Of a stretch of DNA of 64,000 nt, positions 31,501 to 43,100 are shown piece after piece. Origin of the DNA: Gonium pectorale (taxonomy: Eukaryota > Chlorophyta > Chlorophyceae > Chlamydomonadales > Volvocaceae); assembly GCA_001584585.1 (NCBI GenBank), contig LSYV01000002.1, forward strand, positions 711,919-775,918, given 5' to 3'. The translations under genes were made by a program, and so were the position numbers. Positions within the stretch are counted from its first letter, which is position 1. Every line of letters begins with the position of its first letter. The notes under the pieces are model-generated. The model had not been told where the DNA came from. It searched no databases and was given only the letters and a program-made list of their open reading frames with translations.

Positions 31501-34500
31501 AATACGGTGAGTGCCCACAGATAGTCACACCGGGCCCTGCTGAGTGGGCCGCGACGCGGAATGGCTGAGGCGGGATGGGTCGTGGACGGGGATGAAGTGG
31601 TGCATGTCGATGGGTTGGGACGCGAATGGGCGAGGACGTAGATGGCGAGCACGGCATAGGAGGGCCTTGAATGGTGTATTTCGCCCTGCCTCTCGCTGAC
31701 TCTCCGGCATGTCACATGGCAACCCCGCAGGAAGCTGCGGGACAAGGACGACACGATGAAGCCCATGAAGCCGGGGCTCCACTCGCACAAGAGCAACCGG
31801 CATTGGGGTTGCGGTGGCATCTTTGGGGCCGCGGTCATCGGGCCGTTGCTGCGGTTCCGCAAGTGGCTCCTGTATGCGGTGGTGACGGTGCACTACGCGG
31901 ACGGCCAATCACGCTGGCTACAGGTGAGAAGGCGTACGGGAACACAGCCTCCGCCTTGCAATGGGTAGCAAGCGTGCCTGATTGCCCTGGAGTATACGTC
32001 AGTGTATTGTCTGCATTCATATGGACCCATTCTTCTTAGCCGAAACCGTCTCGCCACGCGCCCATGACACTTCTCCCAGGTCTGCGTCATTAGCAACGTC
32101 GCGCTATGTATCGGCATGGCGGTGTACGCGCCCAAGCTCGCTCCGCCGCTGGACCACTTCGTCCCGCCGCTGGCGCTCCAGATCACTCGGTCGTCCAACG
32201 CCCTAGGTTCGCTGCAGTATTTCTTCTCTGTAAGTGACCGTACTCCCTTACCTCAATAGAAGCGCCGGCCTGGCCCTCGTTGAGGTGTGGGCTCCTTGCC
32301 AACGAGCAATTTCAGGCGAGTTATCACTCCAGCATATGTATTCCCCTGCAGATCGTGCTGTTCTCCTCCTTCATGGGCACCCTGGGCTACCTTTCCATGC
32401 TTGCCAACTACAACAGCCCCGTGAATCAGTAAGTACGGTGGCCGTGTCGGTAGTCAACAGCCTCTGCTGCATGTCTGCTCCATGTCCGCTAGGTTTAAAT
32501 AAGAGGCATGTCCTCATGCACAACAACAACAAAGCCTGGGCGTGTTGGGCATAATAATCGGCTGTGGGAGGTTTTCTGTGGCTATTTGAGCAAACCGTAG
32601 CTCACACTGGCCTGGTGGCTGGGCAGGCGATGGTCGTGTCAATCCTGCAAATGTGGCTCCACCCTTACGGCTGCCTGACACGTCCAACCCTGATCCGACC
32701 TCGCCTGGCGGCTGTCTGGCCTCGCCTCCCACGCAGGTACTACCGTGTTCAATGCTGCCTGTCGGCGTTCTTCATGGTGCTGCAGGACCTGCTGATTCTG
32801 CTGCAGGTGGTAAGCCTGCTGGCGCAGTGGCCCTACCTGCGGCCCTCCTGGCCCTACCTGCCCATGGTGGTGTTCCAGCTCATCAATTTGCTGGCGGCTA
32901 ACATTCTCCAGGTGGGATCTTGCTCTGTTTCCCCAAGGGTATGCTTCCTTGTACCATTCAAAGCGGGCTGGTGTCCCAACCGCAAATGATGTTACACTTT
33001 TCAAGGCCTGCCCATCCAGCTGGTGATCCGTCTGGCACCGCTTGCGTTCTGCCAAACCTCAGGGTATCATCTTTAGCAAGCGGCACGATGAGCACAACAA
33101 GAATCTGTACAACGCCTACGTTGCAGCCAGGGCGGATCGCTACCGCGTGAAGGCTGGTTCGCGGCCTTCCGCTGCAGCTGCGAAGGCAGCTGGTCGCTGC
33201 GAAGGTGCCAGCGTTGCCAGCAGCAACGGCGGCAGTGACCCAGAAGTGAGCTCCGCCACCGATGAAGGGGATGTGTGGCCGGAGGTTGCCGACGGCAGTT
33301 TGCAGACGCAGTTGCGGTTAAGCGTGGACGGCAGCGCGCATGATCCCACCGGGTACATCAACTTCAAGCGGCACCGGCGCCGCACATCAACTCCTCAGGA
33401 GCGACAGCGACATGACGAGGGGCGGACAGATAAGCGCAGCATGGCGCGGGAGAGCAGGCAGCCAGCGCCGCCCGCGTCCCCGACCCTCAGGGGCAAGTCC
33501 GCGGCTCGGGCTCAGGAGTCTGCCGACCCACGGGTCGCTAGCCGAGCCGCCACCACCGCCCCAGGCGCCGGCTCGGGAGCTCTGCAGTTGGCGACCCTGC
33601 GGACCCCCGCGGGTGGCGTGAAGCAAGGCGGCGCAGCAGCTGGAGCAGGATCCGGCGTGCGCCCGAGGCGAAGGCTGCTGACGGCGAACGATGAGCAGGA
33701 CGGGCCGGGCCCTGTCGCTGAGGGCCGTGAGCACGGTGATGGCGCTGCGGGCGGAGACTCGGAAGAGGACAACTCCGACAGCAGCCGGGCGCTGTTGCCA
33801 CGCGGCAGGACAGGCCGCGGCGCGGACGGCAGTGCACCCGGGCGATGGCGTCCCGGGACAGCACGCCGAAAGGTCACTGCCGTGCCGGATGACGACGGGC
33901 GTTCAGCGGAGGTGGTCACGGATGACAGCAGGGCGAGTGTGGAGGGCCCTGAGGAGGCGCGGCCAAGCAGCTCGTCTGCCGCTTGGCCTCGGCTGAAGAC
34001 GGAGAGCAACGCTGACGACTCGTCGGTCCGTCGGTTGTACAGCGGCGGGCCGGGAGACGTGAAGAAGCACGAGGGCATGCCGTTCCACAAGAGGCCGTAC
34101 ACCTACTCTGCGACGGCGCATGCTGCAGCGGAGAAGGTGCACGCGCCCGCTGGCAATGTCTCGTCCAAAGCGCGGCCAACATTGGTGCGTTTGCGCTGGA
34201 ATCACGTAACACTGAAGACGCTCATTCTTGCAGGACAGCAATGCAGTCTTGCAGTGGTCTCACACTTTGCGCGCCGCGGTACTTGCAGGGGCCGAAAGGA
34301 CGGACGAAGCCTTTGACCAAGAAATCGACAACCGTTCATGGCGGCGAGGAGGGCGGGCTGTGGCAGCGCATACGAGGAATCGCCAGGCGCATGTGGCACG
34401 GGGTGCGCGAAAGCCCCGACTTCAGGTAAGCCGTCCTGCAGGAGGGGGCGCTCCAATGGCCAGGACGTGTGGCGTGGTCGTTTGCTTATGTTTCTCCCTG

Positions 34501-37500
34501 GAATCCAGGTATGTTCCGTGTGAAGACCGAGACCGTGGTTAGGCATGAGCGGCTTTCTTACTACATGGGACATGGCTGCCGAAGGCGGTTCCGGCCCCCT
34601 TTCCCGCTGCCTCAACGCGCTGACGATGTGCCATTCTGTTGGGGCCCCCGCCAGGTACCCCGCCTGGCTGCTGGCGGCGCTTCTGGTGTCTGGATACATG
34701 GTCATATTCCAGTACGCGCGGGCGCTGGAGTGGTCGGGCTCCGTCAAGGACTGCATCCTGGCCCCCTCCGACTGCGCTACCGACACCCTGGGGAGGTGGG
34801 TAGGCTGAGTACGCTTCGCTCCACGGTCCGAGCCCATGTGCGCAACCCTGGCGAGGGCCCCTGTCCGGTGTCCTTGCCTCGGTACCGCCAGACCGGATAG
34901 GCCAGTTTCCGGGACCAAAACCCCTCACCGCAACCTGGCCCGAGCTGTCCGGTGACTTGATGAGCGACTTCGCCGCATCGCTCCGTGTTGCACCTATGCA
35001 GGTATCTGCGGTTCGCCGCGCGCCTCTTCAGCCGCAGCCAGCAGGTGCAGCTGTCGGAGTCCCTCAGTATGCTGCTCGGGACGCAGGACGAGGTCCAAGA
35101 CATGGTGGCGTCGGCTTCCAGTGCAAACAGCAGCGCATTCATCCAGAACGCTACCGCGTACCTGGTCAGCCAGCTCACGGTACGCGCCATTCATGGACAG
35201 TGACACATCCCAATTTAACTGCCCGGGTGGACTGCGTTCCTGGGGCATACGACGGTAAATCCTTATAGAACGTTGATCCGGGGTTGTTCGCAGGCCTCTG
35301 CAAGCTTCAATGATACACTGGGTTCGCTGGTCTCAGCCGCCCTGGAGCAGTCCCTTTCGGGAGCAGGCTTTGGGTCAGGGGACAACAAAAGCAGCATCGC
35401 GTCGAGTGTTGCGCCCGGTAAGAGCACTATACGTCATGGGTGTTTGCACGGTGACGATGGTGCTAGCACGGCCAACTGTGCGTGCTGCTCGCCTCTTGAC
35501 GCCAGAGGCGGCGAGCTTCGCTGTTTTCCTTCATGTTCAAAAGCCAACATGGACAAACGGCTCTACCCTTCCCATTGACATTCCCGGTAGGACTCACTAC
35601 CAGCCTGCAGACCAAGCTGGAAAACCTAATTGCGCAGCAGGCGAACGCGGCGGTCACTCGTGCGCTTGAGCAGCAGGCGGAGGTACAGGGCGCCGCCACA
35701 GCGGTCCTCAACTCAACGGTGGCGCAGCTGTTCCGCGCCGTCAACGTTACGTCCCGCTTTGTTAATCACAGCTTGGAAGTTGGGGATGAGGTATGTAGGC
35801 AACTGAAATGACACTGTAGTACCATGCGCATTTCGGGGCAGTAGACGCGCTGCGCCTCCGGGACGGCAGAGAGATGTAGACTGCTACGTTGTGTCTTCTT
35901 GGCCGCTTAGGTGTGCGCTCTGGGCCCCGATGCCTTGTGCTGGCGTTGTTGCAGGTCCGTTTGTGGCAGGAAGGCCTGTCATCCCGGTTCGCATGGAGCT
36001 CCGTCATCGGCTTCACGTTGGGGCTACTGCTTGGGCTGTCGACGCTCGTGCAGGTACGGTACACTGCGGATTCGTCTTCTAACGCTTTCGTGCATCGTAA
36101 TTGCTTTGATCTGTTGAATATACGCTAGGGCTCCTGCCTGCGTCAATGGGTCAGGGAGGTTGCTTTCGGTGATTTTGGTTGAATAAAACCATGATTTCAC
36201 CCTTGCGTCCTCACCTCGCGCACCGGCCCCTCCCCGGTCGGCCAGACGGCCGTGTCGTTCAGACGCGCTGTGCGTCAGGCGCGCCGGCTGCGCGTTGCGC
36301 GGCGCATGTTCGACCGCCTGTTGGAGTCAAGCGGTGTGGCACCGGGCGGCGGCCCCGCGGGCATGCTTCTGGCCGGAGAGGACTCCTTGCTGGCAAACAG
36401 GGCCCTCAAGACGGACGTCTCCCTCGTCGTGTTCTTCTTTGGAGTGCTCATGTCCACTGCAGTCATCCAGCTGTACATGGTTAGTGGGCGTGTTTGGGAT
36501 ACAGGATTGCGTTCGGCACGGCGCTCGACACGTTTCTAGTCCAGGTTTCATATAACGGGTTCTGATTCTGAACGGGTTTGCATCTCAAGAGGGCACGTAC
36601 CAGGCGCCCAAGCTCTACGCTTCGTCATGTTGCATGCTCGCCGCCCTGCGTACTCGCTAACTAAGTGACTGCCTCCAGCCACGACCGGTGCTGAGGACTT
36701 TCCCTTCCTCTCTGAGCTGCTGCCCAGGTGGGCGTCCTGTTGAGCGTCACGCTGGCTGTGCTGACACATCCCTGGACCTGGACTTACCTAGTGCCGCAAT
36801 ACTGGCTTTACCTGGCCGCGGTCTTGGCTGTCTTTGTCCTGAACAAGGTACGCATTCGTGCGCCCGAAATGGTGACGGTCGTGTTCAACCTGAAGGGCAA
36901 AGCGGTCAAGGAGTCGCCAAACAAATTGGTAAAGGCATCTGCGCGGATGAGCCCTACTTCTGCGGCACCGAGAGAATACCGTAACCTTGTTGTGCATTGG
37001 CAGACCGCAGATGGAGGCAACTGCGGCGCCAACGCCTGAAGGGTTACTGAACTGCCGGGTTTTGTCGTTGTCGTCATGTACCAGGGTTGCCCTTAATGGT
37101 GCTGGAAGGCTTGCTTGCTTCAAACAGCCAGGAACTAGTGAACCCATGCCTGTGTTCCCGCAGTACGTCCTGATTGGATACGTGGGTAGTGCCTTCCTGT
37201 CCAACGGTGACCACATCTACAGGCCGGCCGCCTGGCTGGTGAGTCGTATCTCCAGATCCCCTAAGCTTTTGGCTCTCGGTAGGGCTGCCTTTGGAGCCGC
37301 TTCAAGCGCAGCAATCATGAGTCAAGGCGACCATTCCGCCTGTTGCCACCTTGTCCCGCCTGGTGTTGCCGCCCCAATGCGCCTGTAGGCCTTCACCTTC
37401 ATCATGTCAATCACCAACCTGGTGGTGGGCCTGCTGCTCGCCGTGTATCGCATCGTGCTGCTGCTCCTCACGACGGTGCTGGCGCTGGGAAAGCTGGAGG

Positions 37501-38845
37501 TAGGGCAGCGGGAAGCACGCATAGTCAAATCGCAAGTGTATGGCATTTCTTGCCGTCCTCATATGCTTCTGCGACAGGCGCTGGCTGGCAGTGCAGCCCG
37601 ATTGCACGGCGCCCACATTCTATCTTAGTGACGGAAAAGATTGCCCGTCCTTTCTGTCGTCTCTGCAGGTCACAATCTTCACCTTGTTCCCGATTCTGGA
37701 CCTGCCGCATAACAGCTTCCTGGCAGGGCTTCACCTGCACGTAAGAAGGGCAGCCTAGGCTGCTCCTGTCGTCCGGTTTTGAACCATGCTGTAATGGATG
37801 TTGCGGCAACTGTTAAGTCTTGCCATATGGATCTGCAACATCCCTGGGGACCCAGATGGATTGTCCCGGTATGGGATACGACCTAACGTAATGGCGTGAC
37901 TCCGACAGGAGGCTATGGCGAACTTTCATGACCCGATATATCTTCCTGGCCCGCGTGGAGCTGCACACCGGCGATGGCGGAAGCTACGAGACACGGTAAG
38001 CGATTCTGGACTTCTTAACGTTTGAAGGTATCTCAGACTTCATTTGTGGTCTAGCTGTTCGTGATCAGTCATTTAGTGTTCAGTCACAGCTTTGGATCAT
38101 TCCAGCCGGCAGTGTTGACATTGCTTACTCGTGTCAGGTACGGCGCCTGAAGCCCGAGGAGCTTCGTTTACTGGCGACCCTAGGCCGTCCCAAGGAGGTG
38201 CAAGCCGCGGTCAACCACGTCGTCATCAACATGCAAGCACAGAAGGCGCTGGCCTCCAACAGCCGCGCGCTGGATGGCGGCAGCCGGCCGGGGACCGACG
38301 TCAACGGCAGGCCGTTCGAGGCGTCCTCCACCCATCACGCAGCCACCACGCCTGCGCAGCAGCCCGTTGCCCTCTTCGATACGAGAACCAGCGACGCTCG
38401 CGTCGCTGGAAGTAGGCAACATCGGACCTTGCTGGGCCTCGGCAGCGAGAGGCCGAGTCCTGACGAGGAGCCGCGGGCCAGCGCCGAATGGCCGCATGCG
38501 AGGGAGCGGCAAACAGCGGAGCTCGAACCGCTGAGCCGGCGCTCTAGGCTCAATGTATCCTCGAGCGGCGCAGCGCCAGTCACTGGTGGAGGGAGGCGGG
38601 CTACCGCGAGCGGCGCCAACGGCAACCGCTACCGAGATCTGCGCCAAAGCGAGGATGAGGCGCAGGAGCAAAGGACCTCAAGGTCCAGGTCGCAGGGCAA
38701 TAACCGGCGGCTGTTCGGCAGCAGCGAGGTCGACGAGCCCGAGCCAGTGGAGTACGGGCAGCCGTACAGGCCTTCACGCTTGGGTAGGGCCCATCGCTCG
38801 GGGCGCCGTGGTCGGGTCGAGGATCAAATAGATGAGTTGATTTGA
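28503..38845 (+). CDS. large multipass membrane protein with a STRA6-like C-terminal half
   Basis: Twenty-four exons, phases consistent throughout: 28503-28763, 29408-29787, 30093-30298, 30490-30934, 31096-31141, 31394-31506, 31731-31923, 32080-32229, 32352-32428, 32737-32911, 33063-34184, 34289-34425, 34655-34795, 35002-35179, 35294-35417, 35591-35790, 35955-36053, 36246-36479, 36728-36847, 37164-37238, 37389-37499, 37669-37740, 37909-37995, 38138-38845 (5454 nt, 1817 aa). A signal peptide ([20 protein letters not shown]) and an ectodomain of about 440 residues with several N-glycosylation sites lead into about 10-11 membrane segments. Exon 11 encodes a disordered, charged loop of 374 residues. 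The C-terminal part ([20 protein letters not shown], then [56 protein letters not shown]) recalls the conserved end of STRA6, the vertebrate retinol-binding-protein receptor; this is recognition from memory. Exon 5 may instead end at 31150 (GT donor). The substrate is unknown. Confidence 0.75.
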
Positions 38846-40142
38846 GATTTACTCAAGGGCGCTGGCCCTCTGACTGTGCATGTGTACCAAGACATAACCG
38901 CCTTGTATTCATCTCCAGTCGCGCTCGGGGAAACCGCGCAGGCTTTTTAATGAAGTTGGCTGACCGGTAAAGGTTGACCATGGCAAGACGGCTGCAGGAT
39001 AACTGATTGCGAACCGGTTTTCTTGAATTGGACATATGACGGCACGTACATCGTGCGGCGCCAGCATACACATGCACGTGAGGATAAATGCGCGGCATGC
39101 GAACGTGCCAGAGTGTCGACACGCAGGCATCCCTTGCAACGATGACATACAACACATGAGTTTCGAATGATGTTGCTAGATTGCATCCTTCATTTCCTTG
39201 ACGCCACATGGTAGCGTGTGAGAAATGGAGACTTACGGCGAATCATACAGATACGGATTACAGGCTTCCCCATGCGCATCTGCTGAAGAGTCCCGCTGGG
39301 GACATCAGCTACTGGCTGCATACACTGCGGGACGACGCACAGTGCATCAAGTACCGGTGTGTTTGTGTAACGTTTACATGCTGATGTTGTTTGTCTTGCT
39401 GAAAGTTGGTTGCGCGTGACCTCCAAGTGGCTGTGTGGGAGCGTTGCGGTCGCATGTGCCGCGTATACATTTGCACATTTAGCCAATGTTGGCACCGAGC
39501 GGAAGTCTTGCATGCAAGCAATGAGGGCATGCAGGCCCTTGCATGCCTAATGTGTGGCGGTCGCTCATTGTTCGTCCCCCCTTGCAGAAGCTTATTCCCT
39601 GGTGTTCAGTGCAGGCTGCTGTACAATGTTTGCACTACGCAGGTGTTACAATAGCCTATAGCCTTTTGTAATGCTGCCTTCGCATGGGCGCATGCATGCC
39701 GTGTTCGGCCTACTCGTTGACCCGTGGGACTCTAGGACTCTTGGTTGCGAGCCCAACCAAGCGCAACCTGCTGTAGAATCGAAATACTTAGGCTTCGTAT
39801 GTGTCCTCGTCCGCCATCGGCGAACTGAAGGCTTGAGAACACGTCATAACCGTAGATGGCCTTACTTTCAAGCCTCTGAACAAAGTATGTAATTTATGCG
39901 TTGTTATGTATGTATTGCAATAACTCCATGATAAGTTCAGCCCGGCGAGGCCCGAACGGCCGCACCGAGCAGGTGCCTAAGTTCATGGTTGCTTCTTCCT
40001 GTTTAGGAATTCATAAATAGAGCTGACGCAACATAGTGAAGGCGTTTCTCTTTGAAAGTGCGCAATCCATAAGCCTCCGACATACTCACGGGGATTTGTC
40101 TCCCACCTCAGCTTTTCCTTCAAGCTAGCGACATGAGCATAA
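38846..40142. other. intergenic region upstream of the cyclase gene
   Basis: 1.3 kb between two plus-strand genes, less GC-rich than the genes. A TGTAA at 39366-39370 may end the STRA6-like transcript, and CATAAATAG near 40011-40019 is a weak TATA-like motif about 125 nt before the cyclase ATG. No coding exon is supported. Confidence 0.5.
39366..39370 (+). terminator. candidate TGTAA polyadenylation signal of the STRA6-like gene
   Basis: TGTAA about 520 nt downstream of the stop at 38845. Further copies follow near 39666 and 39885, so the choice is uncertain. Confidence 0.35.
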
Positions 40143-43100
40143 ATGACTAGACAGGGCTTTGCGCTGAGCCTGCTGGTGTATGGCTTCGCAGTACTCGCCC
40201 GCAGCAATGCTTCGAGTCCTCGGTCCCTTCTCGCCACCGCAAACTTGAGCACAGCGTGTGCGCAGGCGGTAGCAGACGAGGTCGTGTTCTCAAATACGTG
40301 AGTAGTGGCGCTGCTCCGTCACCCTCCCATGGCCTGGACCATATGGAGGCGACCATATGTGCCATATGTATGGCGTATAGTGTATATCGGACATCAACGC
40401 GGGCATGCAGTGCCGCTGTGGCATACCAGCGGCACTCAAAGCCTTGGTCCGTCTGCGCCCCGCCAGGACTTGGAGCAACCTCACTGTGCTGCGTGAGCAG
40501 TTGGTGACGGTGGTTGGGCGGGTGCTGACAAACGACACCCGATGCGTGGCGCCAACTGACACGCTGCTGGTGGGGCGGGGTCGGGACTCCGGGTTGTCCG
40601 CGTCGCCAAGCCGGAAGCGGAGGGTCAAGCACAACCCGTTCGGCAGGCAGGAGGCTGTGCAGGAGTCCTTGAGACCGTGATAGCATTCGCCACGCAGCAT
40701 GGCACTCTGTTTGCGGCCGGTTCAAGTGCCGGACAGTGCGCTCGTCCCCATACCGTTCCGGCGCGTTAAGCGTCGACGCAAGCACAGACGGCACGAAAAG
40801 CGCATGACCCACCGGCCCTGATGGTTCCCCCCGCCCGTCGCTCCCGCTCTCAAGTCCCACCGTTTCTCGGCACCCCCCGCAGACTTTGACTTGGGCGCAG
40901 TACCCTTCGTGGTGAGCCCTGGCGGCCGCGACCTGTACTCTAGATAGCGGCCGCCGCGGTATTGCTCCGGCTGTCGTGCCACAGTCAACATGCGTATTCC
41001 TAGTGCACCTACCGCTTTCATTTTCACCATTGCTAACCAGAAACTCCACCGCCTCCTCTCTCTCTTGCATCGAACCGCTACCTCCCGCTGCTACCTCTTC
41101 CCCATCGTCCGCCTCAGGGTAAATGGTGCCTTCACGGAGTGGACATGGCACTTGCAGACGGACGCCGCCACGTCCCAGTACTTCAGCCGTGTGCGCTTCG
41201 AAGGGCCGCTGGTCCTGCCGCAGCCCTCCGCTAACGTTACTGCGGACTTGATGCGCGAATATGCTGCCATCCGCAATCAAGACGCCATCGTGATCAGCTC
41301 GGACCTCTCGGGATTTCCCGCCAGCTATGCGGTAGGAGCAGCTCGGGTGTGACGGGCTCGGGACGGGCAACCTTTGCTCGGTGCGCTTCGCAGGCAGGCT
41401 TGAGTTTGGCAGGATGCTGGTCGCATGTGGGCTCGCGGCCGGCTGGTGACGCAAAGGGCAGACCCTGTGATGTGATGCGCTGACGCTGGTAGCGCGGCAG
41501 GTTGGGCGGGACATTCACGTCGATGTTTTTCAGTGCGCCTGCCATCTGCGTGGAAGGGCTGCCTAAGATGCAGTCCAACTGGAGGATTGCCGCCGTGCGC
41601 CCCCCTGTATGGTGGGGAATATTGCGCCACATCCCACACTCACGGCCCTGAGAGGCTACAATCCCGAGCACTCCATCCCCGGCGCCCGGCCCACAGGTCG
41701 ACCAGAAGGGCATCGCGAGCATACTGGAGAATACTTGCAAGGACTTGGGAAAGCCCCGGGGCGTCCTCTTCCCTCGCGCCTTCCTCCTCCTCTTCTACCG
41801 GCCTGACGCCTTGGCCGCCTTGCGTGCCAACGCGCTCACGCCCGCAGCGGCGGCCGCGGCCGCTGGCCCTCCAGATGACTGGGAGGGTCTCCTGGCGCTG
41901 CTGGAGGCACACACCGCAGCGGTACAGGCGGCAGCCTGGAGCAGTAGTGGCGGCTCCGCCGCCACGAACGCCAGCTCACTTCCACAGTACGGCCTGTGCA
42001 TCACGACACACCCGACCTGCGGGCGTCTCAACGACGTCTATGCGGCCATCGCCGCCAGTGTCATGCAGACACGCGGAACGCACCAAGGTTACGTGTTCGA
42101 CCTGAACGAACCGCCGCCAGCAGCAGCGCCGCTGGTAAACGGAGCCGGGTGGCGCTATGCCACCGACGTGCTGCGACGGCTGTTGGCTTTCAACGCGCCA
42201 GACTACGCTGGCGTGGACGAGTCCTACACTCTGGCGTCCTCCTGCCACGCCATCAGTCCCTGGTTCGAGTCTGGGAGGTGCCTGGTAACGCTGGAGTTTG
42301 ATTCGGCGTTCATATCCATGGGCGTCGCTGCGCTGCGGGGCGCTGGCGCATTGGCGGTGGCGCCGCTGCCCGGGAGCAAGGTAGTGGTGCCGGAATGGGG
42401 CTCCGGCACACTTGTCAACTGCACGGCGGAGATCTGCGGCATGTCGGCCAACCACGACAAGCTGTATCTCACTTCAACGGGTCAGGAGCCCGAGGTGCTC
42501 AAAGCGGCGAGCGCCGCCAGCGCAAAGTGCGGGGTAACCGAGCTGGCGCGCATGGAGGCGGCGGCGGCGGCCGCGGCTCGGGGCGCTAGGGACGGCGCCT
42601 TCACACCAGGCGCGGTCGTCGTCAACCGTGCTCCGTATTCGGTGATGTACGACTACTACGCATTCATCAATTACGAACGTAGGTGTCTCGCTTCGCGCAT
42701 GGCGGATGCCCTGCCGTTGAGATTGACGCTGTCAGCCCTCACAGCACTCCCAACCTCCCCCCTCCGCCTGTGCTACACAGCACCCAACCCCAGCAATCTA
42801 CTGACGTGCCCCTGGCCCCACTCCTGCTGCAGTTCTGGGCTCGGTGGGCCTCGGCCAGGAGATGTCGCTTGTTCAGCTCAACATCGCCTCCCGGATGACT
42901 ATGGAACGGAACTTGCGACAGGCCGCGTTAGATGCCATCCGTGGGGCCACCCTGACCGCTGCCTCGTCTCTGGGATTAGCCATGGCCTCGGCCAAGCTTG
43001 ATGCCAGCGCGTACGCCTCGACGCCCTGGTGGCTGGCCCTAAGCAGCGGTTCTGGAGGCGCTGATCCATGGGTCCCTCCGGCGGCGGCGATGACGCCGCT

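Noticed and set aside
40147..41514. Minus-strand ORF of 455 codons over the start of the cyclase gene
   Set aside because: It overlaps ectodomain exons and shows no domain or signal; treated as a GC-driven shadow.
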